DNA of 64,000 nucleotides, taken from the NCBI RefSeq assembly GCF_012726265.1, contig NZ_JAASAG010000007.1, positions 372,001-436,000 on the forward strand, given 5' to 3'. The stretch comes from Streptomyces sp. HNM0575. Lineage in GTDB: Bacteria > Actinomycetota > Actinomycetes > Streptomycetales > Streptomycetaceae. Positions within the stretch are counted from its first letter, which is position 1; the number at the start of each line of letters is the position of its first letter. Of this stretch, positions 15,333-25,320 are shown in pieces. The position numbers were made by a program, and so were the translations under genes. The notes beneath the pieces were generated by a model. It saw only the letters and a list, made by a program, of their open reading frames with translations, had not been told where the DNA came from and searched no databases.

Positions 15333-16870
15333 GCCCTGCACCTCTGGACGAACCGGTGGGCCAGCACGGGAGCGGAGGCCCAGTGCACATGCAGATAGGA
15401 GGCGTGTACGTTGCCCGACGGGCCGCCGACGAAGCCCTCCCTGCGCCGGTCCGGGCGCACGACGCCCCACGCGGGTGCGTCGCCGCCGTCGCCCTCGCCG
15501 CCGTCCCTGCCGCCGCCTTCCCCGGCGCCCCTGCTCCTGCCGCCGCCGAAGTCCGGTGTGACGGCGGTGCGGTGGAACTCGTGGCCCCGTACCCGTACTC
15601 CGGCCGGTGCCAGTGCGCTGTCGCCGACGGCGACCGCCTCGCGGTAGCCGAGTGTGAGCCGTTCCGTCATGCGTGCCGTGGCGCCGAGCACCCCGCACAT
15701 CTCCTCGCCGTCCAGTTCACGGGCGAGATACAGCATTCCCGCGCACTCGGCCGCCACCGGGCCGCCGGCGAGGGCGAGTTCGCGTACGGCGAGGCGGAGC
15801 GGCTTGTTCGCCGACAGCTCCGGCCCGTAGACCTCGGGGAAGCCGCCGCCGATGACGAGACCGCTCGTGCCCTCCGGCAGGGCCTCGTCGTGCAGGGGAT
15901 CGAAGGTGACGGTCTCCGCGCCCGCGGCGTGCAGCAGTTCGGTGTGCTCCGCGTAGGAGAAGGTGAAGGCGGGCCCGCCCGCGACGGCGATACGCGGCCG
16001 CTCACGCCGCGTACGCCGTGCACGCCGCTCGGGCCCGTGGTCGCCGCCGCAAGCCGTACCCGTGAAGCCCCCGCCGTCGTCCTCCCCGCGGCGCGCACCG
16101 TGCATCCCGCCTGCCGCCTCGTGCACCTCAACCGCCGGGTCCCAGGGCGTCACGGGCAGCGGGGGAGCGCTCCGCGCGAGTGCGAGCAGCGCCTCCATGT
16201 CGCAGCCCGCGCGTACGTGGGCGGCCAGCGCAGCCACCGACTCCACGGCCTCGGCGCGGCGTTCGGCCGCGGGCACCAGACCGAGATGCCGGGACGGGGT
16301 GTCCGAGACCGCGTCGCGGCGCAGCGCGCCGAGCACCGGTACCCCCGCGCCGTCCATCGCCTCCCGCAGCAGCGCCTCGTGCCGGTCCGAGGCGACCTTG
16401 TTGAGCACCACGCCCGCCAGCCGCACCTCCGGGTCCCAGGACGCGAAGCCGTGCACGAGCGCCGCGACCGAACGCGACTGCGACGCGGCGTCCACCACCA
16501 GCACCACCGGCGCTTCGAGCAGCTTCGCCACCTGTGCGGTCGACGCCAGCTCGCCTGCGCCGGAGGCACCGTCGAACAGGCCCATCACGCCCTCGACGAC
16601 GGCGAGTTGGGTGCCCGCTGCGGCATGCGCGAAGAGCGGCGCCACCAGCTCGGGACCGCACATGTACGCGTCGAGATTGCGCCCGGCACGCCCGGTGGCC
16701 AGGGCGTGATAGCCCGGGTCGATGTAGTCGGGGCCGGTCTTGTGCGGCGACACGGTCAGGCCCGCCTCGGTGAAGGCGGCCATCAGCCCGGTCGCCACCG
16801 TCGTCTTGCCGCTGCCGGAGGCCGGCGCCGCAACGACGAGGCGCGGAGGGTTCACACAGCGCTCGCTCAC
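15320..16870 (-). CDS. cobB: Cobyrinate a,c-diamide synthase CobB/CbiA
   Basis: Glutamine- and ATP-dependent amidation of the a and c side chains of cobyrinic acid. The 516-aa protein has an N-terminal dethiobiotin-synthetase-like domain with P-loop ASGSGKTT (Lys22) and PHKTGPDYIDPGYH, and a C-terminal class I glutaminase-like domain with IGGGFPEVY and the nucleophile cysteine in AAECAGMLYL. A Gly/Arg/Glu-rich insertion lies between VTPDFG and GDAPAWGVV; this region is the one copied at 12601-12905. Start ATG 16870, 4 bp after the cobO stop. Confidence 0.93.
   Translation of the reverse strand: MSERCVNPPRLVVAAPASGSGKTTVATGLMAAFTEAGLTVSPHKTGPDYIDPGYHALATGRAGRNLDAYMCGPELVAPLFAHAAAGTQLAVVEGVMGLFDGASGAGELASTAQVAKLLEAPVVLVVDAASQSRSVAALVHGFASWDPEVRLAGVVLNKVASDRHEALLREAMDGAGVPVLGALRRDAVSDTPSRHLGLVPAAERRAEAVESVAALAAHVRAGCDMEALLALARSAPPLPVTPWDPAVEVHEAAGGMHGARRGEDDGGGFTGTACGGDHGPERRARRTRRERPRIAVAGGPAFTFSYAEHTELLHAAGAETVTFDPLHDEALPEGTSGLVIGGGFPEVYGPELSANKPLRLAVRELALAGGPVAAECAGMLYLARELDGEEMCGVLGATARMTERLTLGYREAVAVGDSALAPAGVRVRGHEFHRTAVTPDFGGGRSRGAGEGGGRDGGEGDGGDAPAWGVVRPDRRREGFVGGPSGNVHASYLHVHWASAPVLAHRFVQRCRACGG
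15399..15661. repeat. Source copy of the duplicated cobB tail
   Basis: This is the intact partner of the direct repeat at 12601-12905. The two copies flank cobC and most of cobE, about 2.8 kb apart; recombination between them would delete that interval. Confidence 0.7.
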
Positions 16871-16874
16871 GCAC

Positions 16875-17474
16875 TCACCACTCGATGCCCCGCTGGCCCT
16901 TCTGGCCCGTGTCCATGGGGTGCTTCACCTTGGACATCTCGGTGACCAGATCGGCCGCGCCGGTCAGCTTCTCCGGAGCGTTGCGCCCCGTGACGACCAC
17001 GTGCTGGCTGCCGGGACGATCCCGCATCACCGCCACGACCTCGTCCACGTCGACCCAGCCCCAGTGCATCGGATACGCGAACTCGTCGAGCACGTAAAGG
17101 CGGTAGGTCTCGGCGGCCAGGTCGCGCTTGACCTGCTCCCAGCCCTCGCGGGCCGCCTCCTCGCTGCTCATCTCGCCGTCGCGCTGGATCCACGACCAGC
17201 CCTCGCCCATCTTGTGCCAGTCGACGGTGCCGCCCTCGCCGCTGTCGCCCAGCACCCGCAGCGCACGCTCCTCGCCGACCTTCCACTTGGCCGACTTCAC
17301 GAACTGGAACACCCCGACCGGCCACCCCTGGTTCCATGCCCGCAGCGCGAGCCCGAAGGCCGCCGTCGACTTGCCCTTGCCGGTGCCGGTGTGCACGGCG
17401 AGCAGCGGCCTGTTGCGGCGCTGCCGTGTGGTGAGCCCGTCGTCGGGCACGGAGTTCGGCTGTCCCTTCGGCAT
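16875..17474 (-). CDS. cobO: Corrinoid adenosyltransferase CobO
   Basis: Transfers the adenosyl group of ATP to cob(I)yrinic acid a,c-diamide. At 199 aa it has the usual CobO length. It shows the modified P-loop HTGTGKGKSTAAFG and YVLDEFAYPMHWGWVD, with RNAPEKLTGAADLVTEM near the C-terminus, all characteristic of the BtuR/CobO family. Its ATG shares one base with the stop of the upstream chelatase (TAATG), indicating translational coupling. Confidence 0.95.
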   Translation of the reverse strand: MPKGQPNSVPDDGLTTRQRRNRPLLAVHTGTGKGKSTAAFGLALRAWNQGWPVGVFQFVKSAKWKVGEERALRVLGDSGEGGTVDWHKMGEGWSWIQRDGEMSSEEAAREGWEQVKRDLAAETYRLYVLDEFAYPMHWGWVDVDEVVAVMRDRPGSQHVVVTGRNAPEKLTGAADLVTEMSKVKHPMDTGQKGQRGIEW

Positions 17475-19831
17475 TACGCGGCCCTCCGGCTCTGCGGTTC
17501 GGTGTGCGGTGAACCATGCTGCGGGTCCCGCGGGTCCCGCGGCGGTACGGGGTTTCCGGCCGCCGGCACGGGTGTTCCCGCGGGTGCGCCCGCCGGTGTC
17601 CGCGCCGGTGTGCCTGCCGTTGCCGCCGCCGGTGTCCCCAACGATGCTCCCGCCGGTTTCGCGGTGCCCGCCGGCGCGGCAGCCGTACGGGTGCCGGTGG
17701 CGTCCCGTACGAGATCCGTGACCGCCTCGGCACGCAGCTCCTCCAACGTGACCGCGCTGCCGCCCAGTTCGGCGGCGAGTTCGCCCGCGAGCCCCAGCCG
17801 TACCGGCCCTGACTCGCAGTCGAGCACCACCGACGCCGTGCCGTCGGCGGCCAGCAGGCGCGCCGCGCGCCGGGAGCGTTCCACCGGCTCGGAGCCGCCC
17901 GTGGCCCGCCCGTCGGTGACGGTGACGACCAGCGGACGGCGCGAAGGATCCCGCATGCGCTCCAGGCGCAGCACGTCATGTGCCTTGAGCAGTCCCGCCG
18001 CCAGGGGCGTACGGCCCCCGGTCGGCAGCGACTCCAGCCGCGCCGCCGCGGCCTCGACGGACGACGTCGGCGGCAGGGCGACCGCCGCCTCCGTGCCGCG
18101 GAAGGTGACCATGCCGACCTTGTCGCGCCGCTGGTAGGCGTCGAGCAGCAGTGACAGCACGGCGCCCTTCACCGCGCTCATCCGCTGTCGCGCCGCCATC
18201 GAACCGGAGGCGTCGACCACGAACAGCACGAGATTGCCCTCGCGTCCCTCGCGTACGACCTCGCGCAGATCGTCCCGGCGCAGCACCAGGCCGCGGCCGT
18301 CGCGGCCGCGCACACGCTGGTGCGGCGCCGCCGCCTGCACCGTGGCCGCAACGTGCAGCCGGCCCAGCGTGCCGTGCGGTCTGCGGGCACCGGTGGTGCG
18401 GCCGTGCGCGGTACGGGCGCGGGAGCGGTTGCCCGCGGCGCCCTCACCGAGGCCGGGGACGCGGAGGGTGCGGGCGCGGAAGGGTTCGGAGGCGGACGCG
18501 GCGGGCTTCTCCGGGCCCGGCGCCCCTCCTGCCGGGCGGCCCTCGTCGTTCTCGTCGCGCTCATCCCGCTCGCCCTGGGAGGAGGCGGAGGAGGGCGCGG
18601 GCGCCGGCTCCTCCTGCGGGCCGTCCGGCTGCTCGTCCTGGGCCTGTTCGCGCTGCGGGGGCAGGGACGTCTCGTCCCGCCGGCCGTCCTCGGGGGGACC
18701 GTCCTGCGGGGAAGGGCCGTCCCCGTCGTCCGGGCCGCCGGGGTCGTCCGGGCCGGGGTCCGGGTCGTCGTCGCCGTCCCCTCCGCCCTCGTCGTCGCCC
18801 GCGTGCTGCTGGAGCGTCTCGTCGAGCTTGTCCTCGTCCAGCCCCGGAGCGTCGAACGGATTGCGCCTGCGCCGGTGCGGCAGCGCCAGCAGGGCGGCCT
18901 GCCGGACGTCCTCGGCCGTCACGTCGGTGCGGCCCGCCCAGGCGGCGAGCGCCGTCGCGGTACGGGCCATCACCAGGTCCGCGCGCATGCCGTCCACCTC
19001 GAACGCCGCGCACGTCGCCGCGATCTGCCGCAGCGCCCGGTCCCCGAGCCGCACCCGCGGCAGCAACTCCCGTGCGTCCGCGATGCGTTGCCGCAGCTCC
19101 TGTTCCTCGTCGGCCCAACTCGCCGCGAACGCCGCCGGATCGGCGTCGTACGCGAGGCGACGGCGCACCACGTCCACCCGCTCGTCCGTCTCGCGGGACG
19201 CCGTCACCTCCACCGTCAGCCCGAAGCGGTCCAGCAACTGCGGCCGCAGCTCGCCCTCTTCGGGGTTCATCGTGCCGACGAGCTGGAACCTCGCGGCATG
19301 CCGTACGGAGACACCCTCGCGTTCCACGTACGACGAGCCCATGGCGGCGGCGTCCAGCAGCAGGTCGACGAGGTGGTCGTGGAGGAGGTTGACCTCGTCG
19401 ACGTAGAGCACGCCGCGGTGCGCGTCGGCGAGCAGGCCCGGCTCGAAGGCCTTCACCCCCTCCGACAGGGCCCGTTCGATGTCGAGTGCGCCGACGAGAC
19501 GGTCCTCCGACGCGCCCACCGGCAGCTCCACGAGCCGCGCGGCGCGCATCTCTCCCCCTGCGCCTTGCGCCCCCGCCCCCGCGCCCGGTTCATGCGGTCC
19601 GTCCGGGCACTCCGGGTCCGGCGCCGCCGGATCGCACGAGAACCGGCAGCCGGGCACGACCTCCAGCCGCGGCAGCAGCGCCGAAAGCGCGCGCACGGCC
19701 GTGCTCTTGGCGGTGCCCTTCTCACCGCGGACGAGTACGCCGCCGATGGCGGGGTTCACGGAGTTCAGCAGCAGCCCGAGCTGCATGTCCCGCATTCCGA
19801 CGAGCGCCGTGAACGGGTACGGGGTGCTCAT
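17474..19831 (-). CDS. Fused ChlI/ChlD-type chelatase AAA+ and VWA protein
   Basis: Motor subunit of a metal chelatase, here most likely helping CobN insert cobalt. It has 785 aa. Residues about 1-330 form the ChlI AAA+ domain with Walker A GEKGTAKST (about 37-45) and the VDEVNLLHDHLVDLLLD region. A very acidic Asp/Gly/Pro linker follows (about 340-480). The C-terminal VWA domain (about 590-785) has the MIDAS start DASGSM. cobN is absent here: only 161 bp of short repeats separate this gene from cobQ, where many streptomycetes are recalled to keep cobN. Confidence 0.88.
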   Translation of the reverse strand: MSTPYPFTALVGMRDMQLGLLLNSVNPAIGGVLVRGEKGTAKSTAVRALSALLPRLEVVPGCRFSCDPAAPDPECPDGPHEPGAGAGAQGAGGEMRAARLVELPVGASEDRLVGALDIERALSEGVKAFEPGLLADAHRGVLYVDEVNLLHDHLVDLLLDAAAMGSSYVEREGVSVRHAARFQLVGTMNPEEGELRPQLLDRFGLTVEVTASRETDERVDVVRRRLAYDADPAAFAASWADEEQELRQRIADARELLPRVRLGDRALRQIAATCAAFEVDGMRADLVMARTATALAAWAGRTDVTAEDVRQAALLALPHRRRRNPFDAPGLDEDKLDETLQQHAGDDEGGGDGDDDPDPGPDDPGGPDDGDGPSPQDGPPEDGRRDETSLPPQREQAQDEQPDGPQEEPAPAPSSASSQGERDERDENDEGRPAGGAPGPEKPAASASEPFRARTLRVPGLGEGAAGNRSRARTAHGRTTGARRPHGTLGRLHVAATVQAAAPHQRVRGRDGRGLVLRRDDLREVVREGREGNLVLFVVDASGSMAARQRMSAVKGAVLSLLLDAYQRRDKVGMVTFRGTEAAVALPPTSSVEAAAARLESLPTGGRTPLAAGLLKAHDVLRLERMRDPSRRPLVVTVTDGRATGGSEPVERSRRAARLLAADGTASVVLDCESGPVRLGLAGELAAELGGSAVTLEELRAEAVTDLVRDATGTRTAAAPAGTAKPAGASLGTPAAATAGTPARTPAGAPAGTPVPAAGNPVPPRDPRDPQHGSPHTEPQSRRAA

Positions 19832-19992
19832 GCCCTCTTCCCTCCCTGGGACGGACCTTGCGGCGGACCGGATGGCAGACCGGGTGGCGGATCTGATCGC
19901 GGTCCTGGTTGCGGTTCCGATTGCGGACGGTGTCGTGGGTCTCGTGGCGGACGGGACAGCGGATCAGCGCTCATACAGGGCTCGTTCAGCGC
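19832..19992. repeat. Degenerate short repeats between chelatase gene and cobQ
   Basis: Imperfect copies of GCGGACC, GGTGGCGGA and GATTGCGG-type words fill the gap, with GCGCTCATAC and GCGCTCATGA near its end. No ORF with coding character is seen. The position is where cobN is often found in related genomes. Confidence 0.45.
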
Positions 19993-21681
19993 TCATGAGA
20001 CGGCCGTCCCCGCGTGCCGTGCCGGCGGCGCACCCGGTGCGACGAACGGCAGGCCCGCCGGCGGTCCCTTCTCGATCAGCCGCAACAGCGCGTCCGTATC
20101 GGCGTGTTCTTCGATGAGGTCTCCCAGACGGTCCAGTTGCTCCTCGCGCAGCGCCGCGAAACCCGTGTCCGGCGCCGGCACGAACCCGCCGCGCCCCGCC
20201 TCCGCGGCCACCGTACGCAGCAGGGCCCGGCGGAAGCCGTCGCTCTCCAGGGCCCCGTGCCAGTGCGTGCCCCGTACGGAACCGACGCGGCAGCCGTCCA
20301 GGGCCGCACCGTCCGCGTCGCTGAACACCGGCTCGCCGCCCATGACTTCGGCGACGCCGTGATGGATCTCGTAGCCCTCCGCGTGCTCGCCGAGCCCGTG
20401 CCCCGAGGGACGGGCGAGCGTCTTGCCGTGCGCGAACCGCACCCGCACGGGCAGCAGACCCAGCCCCTCGACGGTGCCCGCGCGCGACTCGACCTCGTCC
20501 TCGATCCGCTCGCCCAGCATCTGGAAGCCGCCGCAGATGCCGAGCACGGGCCGTCCCTCCGCCGCGCGCCGTGCCACCGCGTCCGCGAGACCGCGCTCAC
20601 GCAGCCACGCCAGCGCCCGCACGGTGCCACGGGTGCCGGGCAGCACCACCAGGTCCGCGTCGGCCAGTTCCTCGGGACGGTCGGTGAAGCGGACGACGAC
20701 GCCGGGCTCCGCGGCGAGCGCGTCGACGTCGGTGAAGTTCGACATCAGCGGCAGCGGGACGACCGCGACGCGCAGCAGGTCCGTCCCGTGCGGCGATGCG
20801 GTCGAGGACTCGCTGCCGGTGCCGGTGCCTGTGCCTGTGCCTGTGCCGGCACCGTCCCGTGGCCCCCGTCCGCCGAAGGCGCGGGAAGAGAGATTCAGCC
20901 CGTCCTCCTCGTCGATGCCCAGCCCGTGCCGGAAGGGCAGCACGCCCAGCACCGGCCGTCCCGTCAGGCCGTGCAGCATCTCCAGACCGGGCTCCAGCAG
21001 TGCCACGTCCCCGCGGAACTTGTTGACCAAGTAGCCCGCGAGCAGCGCCTGGTCGCGCTCCGCCAGCAGCGCCGTCGTACCGAAGAACGAGGCGAAGACG
21101 CCGCCGCGGTCGATGTCGCCCACGACCACCACGGGCAGCCCCGCGGCCCCGGCCAGGCCCATGTTGACGATGTCGGTGCGCCGCAGATTGATCTCGGCGG
21201 GGCTGCCCGCGCCCTCGCAGATCACCGCGTCGTGGCTGCGCCGCAGCTCCTCGAGGCAGCCGGCGACCGTGTCCAGCAACTGCTCCTGCCTGCCGTCGTG
21301 GTAGCCGCCGGCGCTCATCTCCCCGACGGGCCTGCCCAGCAGCACCACCTGGCTGGTGCGGTCGCTGCCGGGCTTCAGCAGCACCGGGTTCATCAGCGCG
21401 GTCGGCTCGGTGCGCGCGGCTGCGGCCTGCATGGCCTGCGCCCGGCCGATCTCGGCGCCCTCCCGCGTCACATACGAATTCAGCGACATGTTCTGCGCCT
21501 TGAACGGCGCGACCTTCAGGCCCTTGCGCGCCAGCCAGCGGCAGATCCCCGCCGTCACCACGCTCTTGCCCGCGTCGGACGTCGTACCCGCGACGAGAAG
21601 CCCGCCGCCGAGCCCCTCCGTGCGGCCCCGGCCCCGCCTCACGGGCGGCCCCGCGTCCCCGCTCACGCCTTCCCCGCTCAC
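19993..21681 (-). CDS. cobQ: Cobyric acid synthase CobQ/CbiP
   Basis: Amidates side chains b, d, e and g of adenosylcobyrinate a,c-diamide using glutamine and ATP. GTG 21681 was chosen (562 aa): it overlaps the cbiB stop as GTGA and follows a purine-rich AGGGGGAG site; GTG 21666 is the alternative. Seen in order: P-loop region GTTSDAGKSVVTAG, FKAQNMSLNSYVT, ICEGAGSPAEINL, VVGDIDRGGVFAS, and the glutaminase domain with nucleophile Cys in LGICGGFQMLG and His in YEIHHG. A Gly-Thr repeat stretch of about 12 residues sits between the domains. Confidence 0.93.
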   Translation of the reverse strand: MSGEGVSGDAGPPVRRGRGRTEGLGGGLLVAGTTSDAGKSVVTAGICRWLARKGLKVAPFKAQNMSLNSYVTREGAEIGRAQAMQAAAARTEPTALMNPVLLKPGSDRTSQVVLLGRPVGEMSAGGYHDGRQEQLLDTVAGCLEELRRSHDAVICEGAGSPAEINLRRTDIVNMGLAGAAGLPVVVVGDIDRGGVFASFFGTTALLAERDQALLAGYLVNKFRGDVALLEPGLEMLHGLTGRPVLGVLPFRHGLGIDEEDGLNLSSRAFGGRGPRDGAGTGTGTGTGTGSESSTASPHGTDLLRVAVVPLPLMSNFTDVDALAAEPGVVVRFTDRPEELADADLVVLPGTRGTVRALAWLRERGLADAVARRAAEGRPVLGICGGFQMLGERIEDEVESRAGTVEGLGLLPVRVRFAHGKTLARPSGHGLGEHAEGYEIHHGVAEVMGGEPVFSDADGAALDGCRVGSVRGTHWHGALESDGFRRALLRTVAAEAGRGGFVPAPDTGFAALREEQLDRLGDLIEEHADTDALLRLIEKGPPAGLPFVAPGAPPARHAGTAVS

Positions 21682-22676
21682 GCTTTCTCCCCCTCCGGCT
21701 CTCTTACCGGCTCTCCCACGGGCTCTCCCACCGGCGCGCGCCTGATCCGCAGCGCCCCGGCGGCCGAGGTGATCAGCAGCGCCAGCAGGCCGACGCGCCG
21801 CGAGAGCCGCACCGCTTCCACGATGTCGTCCGTACGCACGGCGCGCCCACGGGAGTTGAGCACGGGCCGGTGCTCGGTGCGGCCCGCGTAGCTGAGGGTG
21901 CCGCCGAGCCGCACGCCGAGCGCGCCCGCGAACGCGGCTTCCACGGGGCCCGCGTTGGGGCTCGGATGGCTCCGGGCGTCCGCGCGCCAGGTCCGCAGCG
22001 CTCCGCGCGGCGAGGGCCCGGCCAGCGCGGCGAGCACCGCGGTCAGGCGCGCACCGGGCCAGCCCGCGGCGTCGTCCAGACGGGCCGCGGCCCAGCCGAA
22101 GCGCAGATGGCGCGGGGAGCGGTGCCCGAACATCGCGTCGAGCGTGTTGACCGCGCGGAAGGCCGCCATGCCCGGAGCACCGGCGGCGGCGCCCCACACG
22201 AGGGCTCCCACGACGGCGTCCGAGGTGTTCTCCGCGACCGACTCCACCACGGCTCGTGCGATGGCGTCCGCGTCGAGTGCCTCCGGGTCACGCCCGCACA
22301 GGTTCGGCAACAGCCGCCGCGCGCCCGCCACATCGTCCGTCTCCAGCGCCGCGGCGACCGCCAGCGCCTCCTCGCGGAGCCCGGTGCCGCCCAGCACGGT
22401 CCACGTCACCGCGGCGTCGAAGAGCGTGGCGCCGCGTGCGCCGGCGAGGGCGCGCACCGTACGACCGAGCGCGGTCACGGCCGCGGCGGCACCGCCTGCG
22501 CACAGCGCGGTGTGCAGCGCGCCCGCGGCACGGTGGTCCCGCCACAGGGCGCCCTCGGCAGCCGCGGCGGCCCCGCCGAAGACGGCCACCGGGTGCCCGC
22601 GCCGCGGGTCGCCGAGCAGCAGGTCCCCGAGGTGACCGAGGGCCGCGGCGCACACGTAGGCCCGATCAGCCCGCAT
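21678..22676 (-). CDS. cbiB: Adenosylcobinamide-phosphate synthase CbiB/CobD
   Basis: Membrane protein that attaches the aminopropanol arm to adenosylcobyric acid. The 332-aa length and N-terminus (ALGHLGDLLLGDPRRGHPV) are typical, as are VVESVAENTSDAVVGAL, FRAVNTLDAMFGHRS and HPSPNAGPVEAAFAGALGV. The C-terminal tail has short VGEP/VREP repeats. It is the first gene behind the cobalamin riboswitch and overlaps cobQ by 4 bp. Named cobD in many actinobacterial annotations. Confidence 0.93.
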   Translation of the reverse strand: MRADRAYVCAAALGHLGDLLLGDPRRGHPVAVFGGAAAAAEGALWRDHRAAGALHTALCAGGAAAAVTALGRTVRALAGARGATLFDAAVTWTVLGGTGLREEALAVAAALETDDVAGARRLLPNLCGRDPEALDADAIARAVVESVAENTSDAVVGALVWGAAAGAPGMAAFRAVNTLDAMFGHRSPRHLRFGWAAARLDDAAGWPGARLTAVLAALAGPSPRGALRTWRADARSHPSPNAGPVEAAFAGALGVRLGGTLSYAGRTEHRPVLNSRGRAVRTDDIVEAVRLSRRVGLLALLITSAAGALRIRRAPVGEPVGEPVREPEGEKA

Positions 22677-22874
22677 CGTCAGCGAGCCGTCGGCCGGGCC
22701 GTCGCGTGAACCCTCGTGTGAACCGTTGCGTACGGGGAAGCGGGAGCCCCTGGCCGGGCGGGGGCGTGAGCCGTTACGTGTGCCGTCGGCCGGGCCGGAG
22801 CGGACACAGGTGTCGGAGAGGCTGGCAAGCCACGCATGACGGAGTCCTCACTCAGGGTCCTCGCCCTGGTTCGA
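22677..22874 (-). promoter_or_regulatory. Leader between riboswitch and cbiB
   Basis: About 200 bp between the B12 aptamer and the cbiB start. It contains imperfect repeats of GTGAACC/GTGAGCC words and should hold the expression platform (anti-terminator or ribosome-site sequester). No ORF with coding character is seen. Confidence 0.45.
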
Positions 22875-23075
22875 CGTGCCGGCGGCGAGAGTCTCCTGGC
22901 TCCCGGATCGCTGCGTCCCCCGGCCTTCCAGCCCTCGAACAGGCGGGCCGTGACCTTCGGTTGGGGGTGCGCTCCCCGGTGACAGTGGCGGGACCGCGCC
23001 GGATTCGCACCGGCTTCCTCTCCTGCCGCCGTTGGGCATCCGGCAGTCCACCACGTACCGACAAGACCGTCAACT
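22875..23075 (-). ncRNA. Cobalamin riboswitch
   Basis: Read on the minus strand, the segment contains GGTGCGAATCCGGCGCGG, then CCCGCCACTGTCACCGGGGAGC, and the B12 box AGCCAGGAGACTCTCGCC (22884-22901), close to the consensus AGYCMGGAGACCKGCC. These are the conserved core elements of the adenosylcobalamin aptamer. It lies upstream of cbiB-cobQ-chelatase-cobO-cobB-cobE-cobC and should reduce their expression when B12 is plentiful. The exact ends are estimates. Confidence 0.93.
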
Positions 23076-23214
23076 CGCCGCTGACCTGCGACGGGAGAGT
23101 GTGAGCAGATACACGGCGGGCGCACCGGGACCCGCGACCGCGGACGGACACGGCGCATGAAACCGGCGCATGGAAGGGGGATGCAAAGGTGCGCATGAGA
23201 TGCGCATGAGAAAG

Positions 23215-23241
23215 GGTACGGAGCGTGCTGCTCCGTACCCC
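23215..23241 (-). terminator. Intrinsic terminator
   Basis: A perfect 11-bp stem (GGGTACGGAGC / GCTCCGTACCC) with a 5-nt loop, followed on the minus strand by TTTCTC. It ends the pit-small membrane protein transcript just before the riboswitch. Confidence 0.85.
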
Positions 23242-23316
23242 TGCGCGGATGCCGGACGGGTGAACTGTCGACTGCCCGCCGGCGCCCGGTGGTTGAGGTT
23301 GCCTCCGGCCGTGGGT

Positions 23317-23550
23317 TCAGGGCGCGGTGATGATGTAGATCCCGTAGGCCACGGCCGCCGCGCACAGCGCGAAGCAGACGTACGCGCCGGTGCGGCGGGC
23401 GAGCACGGGCGTGCCGCCGCCGCCCTGCGAGCCGTCCGCCTTGCCCGCGGAGGTGCCCAGAATGCCGAGCGTGAACACGCCCACCAGGCCGACCGAGGCC
23501 ACGAGGCTGACGCCGAAGACCTGGCCCAGTGCTGCCCAGTCGATGTCCAT
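23317..23550 (-). CDS. Small membrane protein downstream of pit
   Basis: A 77-aa protein with two predicted membrane spans: VFGVSLVASVGLVGVFTLGI near the N-terminus and AYVCFALCAAAVAYGIYIIT at the C-terminus, separated by a Gly-rich loop. ATG 23550 follows an AAGGAACTG ribosome site. It lies 164 bp after pit on the same strand and before a strong terminator, and I recall a similar small gene beside pit in other streptomycetes. Function unknown; a pit accessory role is only inferred. Confidence 0.78.
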   Translation of the reverse strand: MDIDWAALGQVFGVSLVASVGLVGVFTLGILGTSAGKADGSQGGGGTPVLARRTGAYVCFALCAAAVAYGIYIITAP

Positions 23551-23714
23551 AGCAGTTCCTTGTCTGTTCGCTTCGTCCAGCGGGTCGGTCGTGCGGGTCC
23601 GTCGTGCGATTTGGTCGTGCGATGTGGTCGTGCGGAATCCCGGTGGGGGGGCGGGCCCCCGGTGGTCCAACTGCCGTGCGTACGGCGGCCGTTGGACCGG
23701 GACCGGTGAACGGG

Positions 23715-25082
<1,368 letters not shown>

Positions 25083-25114
25083 TCACCCAGGCACAATCCG
25101 CTCGATGTTTGATG

Positions 25115-25155
25115 TCCAGATGAACGTAGGGACGGTGAGTGAACGGGAGATGAAC
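25115..25155 (-). promoter_or_regulatory. PHO box upstream of pit
   Basis: Read toward pit, two adjoining 11-nt direct units occur, GTTCATCTCCC and GTTCACTCACC (25155 down to 25134), with a third GTTCATCTGGA at 25125-25115 offset by 8 nt. The units match the PhoP consensus GTTCACC-type repeat. Phosphate-starvation control by PhoR-PhoP is therefore expected. Confidence 0.75.
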
Positions 25156-25320
25156 TGCGGCGGGCTTGTGAGTGTCGCTCACGGAGGCCTGTTGTGAGCG
25201 GCGTCACACTCCCGTCCCACCTGCATCTTCGCCCTCCCTCGCAGTCTTGTTGCAACTCCGTGCGGGGTGTTCGGAGACGCCCCGCACGGCCGGAGAAGAC
25301 CGTCGGACCCTGGAGGACGA

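Noticed and set aside
19832..19992. Remnant of cobN
   Set aside because: The gap is expected at the cobN position, but no CobN-like residues can be read in any frame, so it is reported only as repeats.
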